Below are positions 7,521-16,326 of a stretch of DNA of 47,594 bases, piece by piece. A program made the translations under genes and the position numbers. The notes beneath the pieces were generated by a model, which worked only from the letters and a program-made list of their open reading frames with translations, ran no database searches and was not told the origin of the DNA. The stretch is from positions 1-47,594 of the IMG/VR virus record IMGVR_UViG_3300025102_000056; one strand, 5' to 3'. This DNA is from a virus. How positions within the stretch are numbered: the stretch's first letter is position 1; the number at the start of each line of letters is the position of its first letter.

Positions 7521-7804
7521 TATGACAAGAACAAGGTTAACTTATTACCTGAACCAGTAAAACCATGAACATAAGCACCATTCTCAGCTAATATTCCTTG
7601 ATCCGGCAAGTTCAGTGTATGTAACCCAGTAGGAAAACTTTGAAGTAATAAAGTTTCTCCACCTGATCCATCCTTTATTGTTAATACACCAGCAGCATTA
7701 CCAAATATAACAACCTGCCTAATTCTAGACCTTTGAGGGCCTAGAACAGCAGCGGCATCGCCTTGGTTAATGTTAAATGCCTTTGTGTCTGATCGACCTG
7801 ACAT
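7520..7804 (-). CDS. Small beta-rich virion protein
   Basis: This 94-residue protein has alternating hydrophobic strands and turns ('IRQVVIFGNAAGVLTIKDGS', 'GLHTLNLPDQGILAENGAYV'). It is the sort of sequence found in small phage decoration or head-fibre base proteins. It lies between a Thr-rich structural protein and the basic protein run. It resembles in style the 47084-47491 product, though I see no extended identity. A capsid-associated role is inferred from position two genes after the capsid gene. Confidence 0.5.
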   Translation of the reverse strand: MSGRSDTKAFNINQGDAAAVLGPQRSRIRQVVIFGNAAGVLTIKDGSGGETLLLQSFPTGLHTLNLPDQGILAENGAYVHGFTGSGNKLTLFLS

Positions 7805-7813
7805 ATAAACCTC

Positions 7814-8362
7814 CTATGCTACTTGTACATACTCAATAATGAATGTGAAAGACCCATCTGTTGTTGAATTCACAGTGTTTGTGATGTTACAAAATATAGT
7901 TCTTTCAGCAGAAGTATATTGCGGAGAAACTGGAGCAGTAGTCGCATTTTGTGTTGTTGCAACAAGCGTAGTGGTTGTTACATTACCAACAACAACAGTT
8001 GTGCCACCATCAAGAATCTCGTCAGTTACTGCTGCAACAATCTGTGCGCCAGAACTAGATGTACCAACTTCATATCCAATATCACCAGTTCCAATAACTG
8101 GAGCAGTAACGCAGAGTATCTTTATGTCAGTAATGATTGTGTTTGCAGGTTGGGTGAATTCACCAATAGCTGCACTGTCTCCTGCAGTACTATTTACAGT
8201 AACTCCAGTTGCAAAGCCAACATGTTTGGTAAATTTATTAGTTACAATTCCAGTTGAAGCAGTGCTTGCTACAGTGGTAACGGTGCCTGTGGTGGCATCT
8301 TTTGAAACTATTTGAAATCCGTTTTCGGAACGGACTGGTCCGTTAAAAGTAGTATTAGCCAT
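7814..8362 (-). CDS. Thr/Val-rich virion structural protein
   Basis: This 182-residue protein is dominated by Thr, Val, Ala, Gly and Ser, has a beta-strand pattern throughout, and ends 'TTDGSFTFIIEYVQVA'. The start is supported by AAGGAG six bases ahead. It is the first gene after the capsid terminator in the late operon, so it is probably a capsid decoration or tail-associated protein expressed at a lower level. No catalytic or binding motif is visible. Confidence 0.55.
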   Translation of the reverse strand: MANTTFNGPVRSENGFQIVSKDATTGTVTTVASTASTGIVTNKFTKHVGFATGVTVNSTAGDSAAIGEFTQPANTIITDIKILCVTAPVIGTGDIGYEVGTSSSGAQIVAAVTDEILDGGTTVVVGNVTTTTLVATTQNATTAPVSPQYTSAERTIFCNITNTVNSTTDGSFTFIIEYVQVA

Positions 8363-8388
8363 GTAAATCTCCTTATCGTGGCAAGTGT

Positions 8389-8407
8389 CAGTTACACAAT
8401 GTAACTG
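8389..8407 (-). promoter_or_regulatory. Perfect 8-bp inverted repeat before the structural gene at 8362
   Basis: CAGTTACA and TGTAACTG flank three bases. The repeat lies between the capsid terminator and the ribosome-binding site of the gene starting at 8362. It could be an operator, a second hairpin, or part of an internal promoter restarting transcription after the terminator. No clear -35/-10 pair was found nearby. Confidence 0.5.
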
Positions 8408-8410
8408 TTA

Positions 8411-8442
8411 AGGGAAAAAGTAAAGGGGCGATTTACGCCCCT
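8411..8442 (-). terminator. Intrinsic terminator after the capsid gene
   Basis: On the minus strand the sequence forms AGGGGCG-TAAAT-CGCCCCT, a 7-bp GC-rich stem with a 5-base loop, followed by TTTACTTTTTCCC. It begins 15 bases after the capsid stop codon. This is the classic layout of a rho-independent terminator and would lower expression of genes downstream of the capsid gene. Confidence 0.85.
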
Positions 8443-8456
8443 CTATATTATTTTAT

Positions 8457-9362
8457 TTATGCACCCGGTGATCCATACATACCTAATGGATCTGATACAC
8501 CGAATGAATATCTCTCACGGGCTTTGTATCTTACATTACCTGTGTTGAAATCTCCATCCATTGCAGTTGACATAGGTGTTCTTACGAACATCTTCATTCC
8601 ATTAGGAACATCTGTAGTCAAAAAGAAAGCATCTGAGTCTGTTAAATAGTGGTTAACAGAATAGCCTTCTGGGATTGACCCATTTGATCTTAATGCATTT
8701 GTGTCATTGTCTGCAGTCGCTACTCTTAATTCTGATTGTAGAATTCTTGTAGCAACAAACATTAATGCCGGTGGAATGATTAACTTTCTAGGTCTAGCTG
8801 CAATCAATAAGCCTCTTTCGTCTACGAAAGCTGCAATATCAATAACGGCTTGCTCTAATGAAGTTTCATTCAAGTCAGCACCAGATGTAGGTCTGTTACG
8901 GTTATTACCACCTGCTACAGTCGGATGATCTGTATCAAATAGGAATTGTCCGTCACCACTTGTGAAAGTGTCAAAACCTGTATTAAGCAATGAAGCTGCC
9001 TTTGTTTGCTTTGTATAAGCCATAGCTCTTGCTAATGCTTTTGTATATCTCGCTGATAGTGAGTCATACAAGTTGTCTTCCATCGCTTCTTCAGTGATGG
9101 AGAAACCCATTGCAACAGTTTCATGATTATATCTAGCAGTGAAAGACTCTTGAGCTGTATCATAAGATATAGCTGCGCCCTCTTGCTTGATTGGTGCTGC
9201 ACCAAATCCTGACAATTTGACTTCTTCTTCAAAGCTACGCTCTGAATTTTCAACGTCATAGATTTCTGCATGTTCGTCTTCGTACTTTTGGTACTCTAGA
9301 CCGAAAAGGGCGTTTAGACCCGGTAACAACTCTTTAAGGAGTTGCGCTCTTGAAATAGCCAT
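8457..9362 (-). CDS. Major capsid protein (Mu gpT-like/HK97-type)
   Basis: This 301-residue protein begins MAISRAQLLKELLPGLNALF. It contains 'YNHETVAMGFSITEEAMEDN', 'LARAMAYTKQTKAASLLNTG', 'FDTDHPTVAGG' and 'GMKMFVRTPMST', a pattern I recognise from Mu gpT-type major head subunits; these adopt the HK97 fold. It forms the icosahedral shell. It lies directly downstream of a decoration-like protein and scaffold and upstream of a strong terminator, which fits the most abundant virion protein. There is no obvious N-terminal delta domain, consistent with the separate scaffold gene at 10451-11401. Confidence 0.85.
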   Translation of the reverse strand: MAISRAQLLKELLPGLNALFGLEYQKYEDEHAEIYDVENSERSFEEEVKLSGFGAAPIKQEGAAISYDTAQESFTARYNHETVAMGFSITEEAMEDNLYDSLSARYTKALARAMAYTKQTKAASLLNTGFDTFTSGDGQFLFDTDHPTVAGGNNRNRPTSGADLNETSLEQAVIDIAAFVDERGLLIAARPRKLIIPPALMFVATRILQSELRVATADNDTNALRSNGSIPEGYSVNHYLTDSDAFFLTTDVPNGMKMFVRTPMSTAMDGDFNTGNVRYKARERYSFGVSDPLGMYGSPGA

Positions 9363-9377
9363 AGTTCAATCTCCCTA

Positions 9378-9980
9378 TTAAGCTGCTGATGGAGCGTTGC
9401 CAGAAACGACACCGATACCAAGTTGATGACCTGTATTAAACTTACAAACCATTATAGGAAAAGCTGTACCTTTCTCATCACCGTCAAATCCACCTCTGAA
9501 ATCAACAATTCTGATTGGTAAAGCCGCTGTAGTTGCTGCAGTGCTTATATCTAATGATACTCTAGAAATACCTAAAGTTGCATTTGATGTTCCTTGCACT
9601 AAAGCTGCGTTAGCTGCAATGTCATCATCATTAACACTGCCATCTGCTTGAATCTCAAACAAAATGTTTGGATCGTCAGCAACATAAACCATGCCATTGG
9701 TGTGAGCTGTGCCCGACCAAATTTGGCTGAATTGTGTTTGACCTGTGCTAATATCTGTATAACGACAACCCATGAAAATACCAATGGGTGTAGCTGATGT
9801 GGTACCAGTATCTTTTTGGATAGTGGTAGTACTTCCGGCGTCTGTTAACTTAACAACATCACCGAAACATATCCTTGTTGATTCAGTACTCAGTATTGGA
9901 TATTGACGAAAAGAACTATTGTAAGTTCCACCAAGGTTTCCAACTGGTCTTAAACCGAAAGGAGCTGCTGTTGCGGACAT
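9378..9980 (-). CDS. Capsid-associated (decoration-like) protein
   Basis: This 200-residue protein begins MSATAAPFGLRPVGNLGGTY, with 'FGDVVKLTDAGST', 'PIGIFMGCRYTD' and 'NTGHQLGIGVVSGNAPSAA'. The beta-rich sequence and its position just before the major capsid gene resemble the decoration proteins encoded beside Mu gpT-like capsids in marine phages. It probably stabilises the expanded head. It is separated from the capsid gene by 15 bases. The family call is by pattern and position only. Confidence 0.65.
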   Translation of the reverse strand: MSATAAPFGLRPVGNLGGTYNSSFRQYPILSTESTRICFGDVVKLTDAGSTTTIQKDTGTTSATPIGIFMGCRYTDISTGQTQFSQIWSGTAHTNGMVYVADDPNILFEIQADGSVNDDDIAANAALVQGTSNATLGISRVSLDISTAATTAALPIRIVDFRGGFDGDEKGTAFPIMVCKFNTGHQLGIGVVSGNAPSAA

Positions 9981-10019
9981 ATACTGTCTCCTTCATTTAA
10001 AAAAGTTAAAATTTATTTC

Positions 10020-10451
10020 TTATTTGCGTGTGCTTTTCTCTGGTGTGAGTACTGGCATACGTGGATCGGACTCTCTCATGTAATTATTATCAACGGCTGC
10101 CATTTGACTAGCAGTTTTTTGCTGATGATATTCCCTTCGAGCATCCATGTTTTCCTTTGAGTTCCTGCAAAGTAACAGTCCCCCAACCTCTACATTACCC
10201 TTAAATTTGGAATCGACATCTGGTAAAACTTTAAGTTCTGGGTGATCTTCTAGTTTTACTGGCTCCCAACCTTCACGAAATTTAGATGAAACATTAGTAT
10301 TATCATTCTGACCAAGTGTTGATGTGCGAATCCAACGGAATTCTACTCCCTCTTGTGGATCGGGGTCTGGTAAAGCATTAGCTCGTTTCCAAGTTACCTT
10401 ACGTTCTGATGTATCTCTTGTCTCAAGTGTGCGTGGGTCACGATTAGCCAT
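10020..10451 (-). CDS. Conserved late phage protein between scaffold and capsid genes
   Basis: This 143-residue protein is rich in Arg, Asp, Pro and Lys ('PDPDPQEGVEFRWIRTSTLG', 'NVSSKFREGWEPVKLEDHPE', 'VGGLLLCRNSKENMDARREY'). It has a central beta segment and a charged helical C-terminal part. It has a familiar place and composition in related marine phages but no known function; head assembly is likely from position. Its ATG overlaps the scaffold gene stop by one base. Confidence 0.55.
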   Translation of the reverse strand: MANRDPRTLETRDTSERKVTWKRANALPDPDPQEGVEFRWIRTSTLGQNDNTNVSSKFREGWEPVKLEDHPELKVLPDVDSKFKGNVEVGGLLLCRNSKENMDARREYHQQKTASQMAAVDNNYMRESDPRMPVLTPEKSTRK

Positions 10452-11401
10452 TATATTGACTCCTTCAATAGTTGCGCTGCATATTGTTCAGGTGTAACTC
10501 CCAGACGTTTAGCGAGTCCTATCTGGGTGGAGGTTAGCTGCACTTTGCGTGGTTTTTTTGCACTTCTATTAACAGGGGCAACCACGTTACCAGCAGGTCG
10601 TTGAGGTGCTTCTACCTCTTCTGTCTCAACATTCTGCTTGTCTTGGAAATGATCTGGGAAAGCTTTTCCCATAGCATCATCAATTCTTTTAAAATATTCT
10701 TCTGTATCTAGTTTAGGGTTAATTCCTGCTTTAACTAGTTTTTGGTGTACGCCCATTGCGAAACCTGTCATATCCTCATGACCCTCTTTTTGAAACCAGT
10801 CACTATTAGAATCAAGCCATTCTTTATCTCTTCCAGTAGGCGCTTGCACTTGCGGCTGTGCAGGAGCCTGATTGAGTGGAGGAGACACATCAGGCTCTTC
10901 TGCTCTTACAGGAGGCTTGTAGCTTTCTACTCTGAACTTTTCGTTTTGTACTGCACTTAATTCTTCTTGTGCTTCAACTAATTTGTCAGGGTCGCCTGCC
11001 TCATATGCTTCTTTATATTTATGTTTAGCCTGATCTAACTGAGCTTGAACTCTGCTTTTAGCCTGCTCAACTAAAACACCCTCACCCTCATCAAGGGTTT
11101 TTCTTAATTTTTTATTTTCTTCCATGAGCTTAGAAGCAGCACTAATTGCTTCTTCTTTAGTTCTAGCAGCTTCTTCTTTCTGCCGTCTTTCCTCATGATA
11201 CTCATATTTAAGCTGTTTAATTCTTTTTTGCACATCGCCTGAGTACTTAGATACCTCATCATCATCTGGTATTTGAGGCTCTACGTTTTCTGCTCTCTTA
11301 GGCTTTCTGTCTGCTTCTGGTGTGTCATTGATCTCTTCTATTTCTATAGGATCGTTAGACATATCAATTTCTTGTTCTATTTTTTCTGCTGTATTTTCCA
11401 T
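10451..11401 (-). CDS. Head scaffolding protein
   Basis: This 316-residue acidic protein has a long charged coiled-coil region (about 55-150: 'KRIKQLKYEYHEERRQKEEA', 'EENKKLRKTLDEGEGVLVEQ'), a Pro/Gln linker (about 160-190), and a basic C-terminal helical part ('KKPRKVQLTSTQIGLAKRLG') that would bind the capsid. This is the usual build of a phage scaffold: acidic coiled coil plus basic capsid-binding end. Its place between portal/GroES and capsid genes agrees. Internal scaffold is lost before or during DNA packaging; no protease gene was seen next to it. Confidence 0.75.
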   Translation of the reverse strand: MENTAEKIEQEIDMSNDPIEIEEINDTPEADRKPKRAENVEPQIPDDDEVSKYSGDVQKRIKQLKYEYHEERRQKEEAARTKEEAISAASKLMEENKKLRKTLDEGEGVLVEQAKSRVQAQLDQAKHKYKEAYEAGDPDKLVEAQEELSAVQNEKFRVESYKPPVRAEEPDVSPPLNQAPAQPQVQAPTGRDKEWLDSNSDWFQKEGHEDMTGFAMGVHQKLVKAGINPKLDTEEYFKRIDDAMGKAFPDHFQDKQNVETEEVEAPQRPAGNVVAPVNRSAKKPRKVQLTSTQIGLAKRLGVTPEQYAAQLLKESI

Positions 11402-11772
11402 TACACCCTCGTATATTCTCTAGGATCATCAACAACAGCTTCAACTGTATCGTCATTGATCAATCTAAATTCTTCACCTCTGAGTTTAAACCTTGTACCA
11501 GAATATGATCTGAATATTACAAAATCACCTTCTTTACAGTATGGTCCATCTGGAAACTTATCTGCATCATTATATGCAGCTTTTCCCAAAGCTATGACCA
11601 ATCCTATAATAGAGGCTGTTTGCTCCATTCCTTTTAATTTGTCTGGAATAATAACACCACCAATAGTTTTTTCTTCTAACTTTGGTATTGCTATTAATAG
11701 TTTGTAACCCTGTGGTTCAGGTAATTTACGAGTAGTTTCTTCGTCTAGTTCTATTTTTTCTGCAGAGTACAT
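11401..11772 (-). CDS. GroES-like co-chaperonin (Cpn10 family)
   Basis: This 123-residue protein has the Cpn10 signature: 'PEPQGYKLLIAIPKLEEKT' at the start of the barrel, 'IGGVIIPD' at the mobile-loop end, 'GLVIALGKAAYN', 'CKEGDFVIFRSYSGTRFKLR' and 'EEFRLINDDTVEAVVDD' at the C-terminal strand. Cpn10 caps GroEL and closes the folding chamber. A phage copy, like T4 gp31, can replace host GroES for folding the capsid protein. Its position between portal and scaffold supports a capsid-folding role. It is about 25 residues longer than GroES, with the extra mostly at the ends. It overlaps the scaffold ATG by one base. Confidence 0.85.
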   Translation of the reverse strand: MYSAEKIELDEETTRKLPEPQGYKLLIAIPKLEEKTIGGVIIPDKLKGMEQTASIIGLVIALGKAAYNDADKFPDGPYCKEGDFVIFRSYSGTRFKLRGEEFRLINDDTVEAVVDDPREYTRV

Positions 11773-11878
11773 CTCTGGTCCTTTTTGCAGTGATTTAGGT
11801 TCACAGTCACCTTGCAGACTCTATCGTCTGAAATATCGTTACTTTAAATATACACAGGTGTTGACTATTTGAAAACCC

Positions 11879-12073
11879 CTAATCTTCAATAAATCGTTTT
11901 TCAGCTTCCTGCAACAGTTCTTTGGAAATTGACAAGCCTTCGATTTTACCGACAAGTCTTTGATATTCCTCAAAGTTTTTAGGTCTGCCGGATGAAAGAT
12001 AGTCAGAGACAACATCTATTTCTTCCTGAACTTTTTTGATAATGTATGTGTATATAGTTTCATTTTTACTCAT
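11879..12073 (-). CDS. Small helical protein next to portal
   Basis: This 64-residue protein is all-helical in appearance ('IIKKVQEEIDVVSDYLSSGR', 'FEEYQRLVGKIEGLSISKEL'). It overlaps the portal gene's end by eight bases. Small genes in this place are common in marine podovirus genomes; the function is unknown, with a head-assembly role being likely from position. A 106-base non-coding stretch follows it before the GroES gene, with a small CAGAC/GTCTG hairpin. Confidence 0.55.
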   Translation of the reverse strand: MSKNETIYTYIIKKVQEEIDVVSDYLSSGRPKNFEEYQRLVGKIEGLSISKELLQEAEKRFIED

Positions 12074-14546
12074 TTGCTAAATCTTTTGCTATGTCTACAG
12101 CAATCTTCGTACCTTCTGCGACAGCTTCATTTTTAATCTTTTGAGATTGAATTTGAGCGTCTGAAGAATTTTTTGTAAGGGCAACACCAAGTCTCGCACC
12201 TTCTCTTTTGTTTTCAGACTCCAGTCTTTCGGTTTGATTTTTATCATTCATCATCGCTTTCTGAGCTTCCAGTTCTAGTTTAGCCATGTCCATTTGTTTC
12301 TTATGTTCAAGCTCTTGTTCTTTTATGGCAAGCTCTCTTTGTTGAATTTGAGTTAATGGGTCTTCTTGTTGTCTTTGTGCCTGTGCTTGTTGAGCTTCAG
12401 CTGTATTAGATTTCAATAACTTTTCTGCTGCTTCTGCAGTTATTCTTGACAACTCTTCTTCCGCATCTTCTGGTAATGGTTTTTCTTGATTAGGCATAGA
12501 AACGCCAAGATTTTTCTCTATCTCTTTTCTATATTGAAATGCCACATGCTCTGTTATGTGTGCAGATAAAGCTGCCTGTATTGCGCCTGCAAATGGTGAC
12601 TGCCCTACAATTTCTTTTATCTTTGGATCATTAGCTGCTGCCATATGAACTCTTATATGCGCTTCATGATCTTGATACTTGAATGCTTTTACTGGCTCTT
12701 GTTTTAACATTGCCATGTTTTCTGTAACTGGGTCTGCAGGCTTAATATCATCTTGTAGTTTAATTATTGAACTTGCATCTTGTATTCCAAGAACCTCAAG
12801 CATTTGTCTGTGAAGCTTACCCATGTCGTAAAGTTGAGGTGCTTGCTGTGCAAGCTGTAGAGCTGCTTGGTACTGCATAACTCTTTGTGACATTGTTGCT
12901 GCGTTAGGATCAGATACTGGTATTACATCTATGCGATCGTCAAAGTCTTTTGTTCTAGAAAAGTCTCCTTCCATCTCATAAGCATATGTATCATCCATGT
13001 AATCCTTGATAACATTAGCAAGTAATCTTAGCTCATTCTTTAATGCTGCATGAAGTCTAGCCTGTACACCAGACATAACTTTCATTGACCTTTCCATCAA
13101 AGCAAGAGTTGTCCCAACAGGTGCTTGGGCGTTGATGTCCCCAACCTGTATATCGGCTACCGACCCTATTCTTCTTCCTTCGTCAACGATATTTCCAAGT
13201 AATTGGTACAATACTGATGACGGCTCTTTGTAAGGAATGAAAGTAATAGCGTCACGGATCGCACCACCCGGGACATCAACGTCACGGAATTCACCCGGCA
13301 TGAGAGGCGAATCATCCCCTTTGATACGAAGACCCCTAGCTTTAAGACCAGCAGGCAGATTCGACAACGTACCGGCATCGATAAGTTGTCTGAGAATTGA
13401 GGTTGCACTTTTTGCAAGTCCTCCGATGAGGTGTATAAGTCCTGTACCGTAAAAGCCCAACCCGGGGAGATACCTGTAGTGGACAAAGTACTGTCTCTTT
13501 CTTTTCTTGTTGTCATCTTCGTAATAGTTCCTTCTTATGGATAATATCTCTCTGGATGATTTATCTATTGTGATAACGTAAGGTCTGGCTATACCGTCTT
13601 CTTCCTCAAACGGTTCTGGCATTTCCATTTCCACATGCATCTCAAGAAGAGTATGCCTGTCATCATCCTCAATAGTTGCAGATTCACCCTCTAATTCGTC
13701 ATATTTTTCCTGTATATCTGAGAAATCTGGCTCTGGTTCCGGTAACTCTATTTCACGATAAAAGCCATTATTCATTAACTTTGCGATATCATTGTATGAT
13801 TTTTTCATCACATGTGTGTATCTTTCACATGTCATAAGATCAGATGCGCCATATGAAACAACAAAGTCCTCTGCAGGTACAAACATTGCACAAGGCCTTT
13901 CCATGATTGGGTCATAATAAACTTTCTTAAAAGCTGAACCAGCTAATGGAAGTTTAAATAACATCTGTTCTGTTTCGTCACGGTATTCTGTCATCTCTTC
14001 AGTAAGAAGATAATTCATCTCATTCTCAACTCTAAGAGCCTGCTCTGTTTTTTCCACAGACATCTTGCCAAGTATCTTAGTTCTCACTGGGCCAGAAGCA
14101 GGGTATATCTCTCCCATAGCCTGTGCCTGAAATCTAACTATTGATTCTGTAAGTATTGGATGGAACACTCCTGATGAACCAGCCCAAGGTTGCTGTCTTT
14201 CTTCTATCTTCAATCCAAGTAAATCTAAACCCTTAACGTAACTCTTTGCCCATTCACTTCTTGATTGTTGGTCTGTTTGAAAATTACCAAGTAACTCACT
14301 AGCCATAGACTGCAAATCACTTTCATCTATTTCTTCTGCAAGGTTCCTGTCAAAATCACCTCCTGTAATTTCATCTACCTGCTCTCCAGTAAAATCTATT
14401 ATCATTCCTCCATCTTCTGTTTCCACTGAAACAGCATCAGGGTTTTTGGCTGTAACCTCTTCAGGATTTACTATTTCTACATTTATATCTTCATCAATAA
14501 CATCATCGTCAGCAGTAAATGGAATCATAGGTTTTTCAATAGCCAT
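12066..14546 (-). CDS. Portal protein (P22-like)
   Basis: This 826-residue protein forms the dodecameric ring at one head vertex through which DNA enters and leaves. Recognisable stretches include 'AKSYVKGLDLLGLKIEERQQ', 'PWAGSSGVFHPILTESIVRF', 'RYTHVMKKSYNDIAKLMNNG' and 'ALMERSMKVMSGVQARLHAA', matching the pattern of P22-like portal proteins, which are about 700-850 residues. The last 130 residues are a Gln/Glu/Lys-rich coiled coil (barrel-like, 'LTQIQQRELAIKEQELEHKK'), as in P22 portal. The start is supported by GAGGAAA upstream. It follows the large terminase by 11 bases. Confidence 0.85.
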   Translation of the reverse strand: MAIEKPMIPFTADDDVIDEDINVEIVNPEEVTAKNPDAVSVETEDGGMIIDFTGEQVDEITGGDFDRNLAEEIDESDLQSMASELLGNFQTDQQSRSEWAKSYVKGLDLLGLKIEERQQPWAGSSGVFHPILTESIVRFQAQAMGEIYPASGPVRTKILGKMSVEKTEQALRVENEMNYLLTEEMTEYRDETEQMLFKLPLAGSAFKKVYYDPIMERPCAMFVPAEDFVVSYGASDLMTCERYTHVMKKSYNDIAKLMNNGFYREIELPEPEPDFSDIQEKYDELEGESATIEDDDRHTLLEMHVEMEMPEPFEEEDGIARPYVITIDKSSREILSIRRNYYEDDNKKRKRQYFVHYRYLPGLGFYGTGLIHLIGGLAKSATSILRQLIDAGTLSNLPAGLKARGLRIKGDDSPLMPGEFRDVDVPGGAIRDAITFIPYKEPSSVLYQLLGNIVDEGRRIGSVADIQVGDINAQAPVGTTLALMERSMKVMSGVQARLHAALKNELRLLANVIKDYMDDTYAYEMEGDFSRTKDFDDRIDVIPVSDPNAATMSQRVMQYQAALQLAQQAPQLYDMGKLHRQMLEVLGIQDASSIIKLQDDIKPADPVTENMAMLKQEPVKAFKYQDHEAHIRVHMAAANDPKIKEIVGQSPFAGAIQAALSAHITEHVAFQYRKEIEKNLGVSMPNQEKPLPEDAEEELSRITAEAAEKLLKSNTAEAQQAQAQRQQEDPLTQIQQRELAIKEQELEHKKQMDMAKLELEAQKAMMNDKNQTERLESENKREGARLGVALTKNSSDAQIQSQKIKNEAVAEGTKIAVDIAKDLANE

Positions 14547-14557
14547 TCTAATTTCCT

Positions 14558-16078
14558 CTAGTAATATTCAACTGGTCTTCTATATTTCGGCTCATCATCC
14601 CAGTCATCCATAGTTGTTCTTATCCAGCCACCTTGCCTGAATCTTAACAGCGCTTGTGTGGTTGAGTCAACCAAGTCATCATGGTCTCCTGCTGGAAACG
14701 CTGCACATTCTTCAATAACTTCTTCCGCCCATCTTGTAGGTGGATACCAAACTACGCCACTTGCAAACAGATCAGTAACACCGTTTACCCTAGCTATCTT
14801 ATCCTGTCCACGGCTTGGTGTAAACTCTGTAACTGGTATTCCCATAGCACGAAGCTCAAAAATCAAGGGTGAGCCTGCTGCTTTTGCCTCAACAATCATC
14901 TGATCTGGCTCAAATTCCCAGTATTTATCATAAGCTGCACGCTTTAATTCAGGAAATTCAAGCTTTTCTTTGTAAGAATCTATCAATATTAGGTTAGGTA
15001 TCTCATTTCCGTCATCATCAGGGTGGTGAAAGATGCCCCACGTTGTGCAAGCACTATAATCCGCTCTTTGCGTTTTTAAGAAGGCTGTGTCCCATGATTG
15101 GATTATGGAGTCACATGGGGGTAAATCTTTTTTATCCCACTCCTGCCACCATTCACGCTTGATTAAAGCACCTTCTTCCGATGTAGGGTCCTGTTGGTAC
15201 TGTGCATTCCACTTTGATACAGGTAATTCAGCTTTTAGTGCGTCTAATTCTGCACCGCTCCAAAATTCAGGCCATAATGGCTTGCCTGAAGGCATAATTG
15301 CAGGTAATTGTATGACTTCCCACTCATTTGAGCCTTCTCTTTCGGTAGATTTGTTAATTATTTGCCCTGTTAGGTCTCTTTTTGACCATCTTGTCATCAC
15401 AAGTATGATTGCACCACCCGGTTGAAGTCTTTGACGGGGCCCAGAGGTGTACCATTCGTAAACTTTGTTATAAACTTCAGGATTATACTCACCCATTGTG
15501 GCTTCTTGCTCTGAATGTGGGTCATCAATGATAAGAATATCAGCACCTTTACCTGTAACGGCACCTCCAACACCTATCGCGAAGTAATCACCACGCTTAT
15601 TTGTGTTCCATCTACCTGCGGCTTTACTATCTGTGGATAATTCTATGCCGGGAAATACATTTTGGAAGTCTTCGTTCTGTATTAAGTTACGAACCTTACG
15701 GCCAAAGCCAACTGACAGCTCTGCAGTGTGTGCTGTCTGGATAACTTTCTTATCTGGATACATTCCCAAGAACCATGCAGGAAATAAATAACTGGCAAAC
15801 TCTGACTTGGTGTGACGGGGTGGCATATTTATTATCAATCTTTTTAATTCACCCCGGGCTACCCTCTCAAATGCCTCTGCCATAATCTCATGGTGCCTCC
15901 CATGAATAAATGAAGGCCACATCAAATTAACAAAAGGCAGAAACTCTTTTCGTGCCTGTTCCTTTTCCTGAATTTCACTAAGCTCTTCAACTAAAGCTAA
16001 AATCTCTTTTTGTTTCTCTGGAGAAAACTGGTCTAACTTCTTAGATGCCGATTTTATTATTTTAGATAGATCATTCAT
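14558..16078 (-). CDS. terL: Terminase large subunit
   Basis: This 506-residue DNA-packaging motor has both domains complete. The ATPase domain shows Walker A PPRHTKSE at residues 86-93, Walker B ILIIDD at 181-186 and the coupling motif MTRW near 228-231. The RNase H-like nuclease domain has its acidic residues at D330 ('QSWDTAF'), E397 ('VEAKAAGSP') and D468/D471 ('DHDDLVDSTTQALLRF'). It pumps DNA into the prohead and cuts the concatemer. The start overlaps the end of the small upstream gene by eight bases; the alternative is not obvious because the Shine-Dalgarno is weak. Confidence 0.93.
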   Translation of the reverse strand: MNDLSKIIKSASKKLDQFSPEKQKEILALVEELSEIQEKEQARKEFLPFVNLMWPSFIHGRHHEIMAEAFERVARGELKRLIINMPPRHTKSEFASYLFPAWFLGMYPDKKVIQTAHTAELSVGFGRKVRNLIQNEDFQNVFPGIELSTDSKAAGRWNTNKRGDYFAIGVGGAVTGKGADILIIDDPHSEQEATMGEYNPEVYNKVYEWYTSGPRQRLQPGGAIILVMTRWSKRDLTGQIINKSTEREGSNEWEVIQLPAIMPSGKPLWPEFWSGAELDALKAELPVSKWNAQYQQDPTSEEGALIKREWWQEWDKKDLPPCDSIIQSWDTAFLKTQRADYSACTTWGIFHHPDDDGNEIPNLILIDSYKEKLEFPELKRAAYDKYWEFEPDQMIVEAKAAGSPLIFELRAMGIPVTEFTPSRGQDKIARVNGVTDLFASGVVWYPPTRWAEEVIEECAAFPAGDHDDLVDSTTQALLRFRQGGWIRTTMDDWDDEPKYRRPVEYY

Positions 16079-16313
16079 TTTCGTTTATGCATTCACTAGG
16101 CTTGTTATCAACAATCCTCTGAGCAAGATCAATCATCCATAAACATTCTTTTGTGTCTACAGCAGAAACAATGTGCAAAGACCTGTCACCATTGTCATCA
16201 GTAACCCATCCAATAACAACAGGCTCTTCTAGCTCAGGGTAATCTCCCTCAACCTCTTCTGAGAAAATATTTTGTTTTCTAAAGTCGTCTAGATTTATAA
16301 CGTTGTCTGTCAA
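16071..16313 (-). CDS. Hypothetical acidic protein before terL (TTG start uncertain)
   Basis: This 80-residue acidic protein has 'PVVIGWVTDDNGDRSLHIVS' and 'WMIDLAQRIVDNKPSE'. No in-frame ATG lies at the head of the frame; the open frame begins at TTG 16313, so the start is tentative. The pattern of a small beta-hairpin then a helix is like conserved phage proteins that precede terL, but the function is unknown. It overlaps terL by eight bases. The upstream side is the ACTAGT repeat array, which may carry its promoter. Confidence 0.55.
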   Translation of the reverse strand: MTDNVINLDDFRKQNIFSEEVEGDYPELEEPVVIGWVTDDNGDRSLHIVSAVDTKECLWMIDLAQRIVDNKPSECINENE

Positions 16314-16326
16314 TCGAAAAATCCCA

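Noticed and set aside
7839-8315. Plus-strand open frame of 158 codons.
   Set aside because: It is the antisense shadow of the Thr/Val-rich structural gene at 7814-8362, whose start, ribosome site and operon context are clear.
13166-13516. Minus-strand open frame inside the portal gene.
   Set aside because: It is an alternative frame of the portal gene with no independent start signal; the portal protein reading is intact across it.
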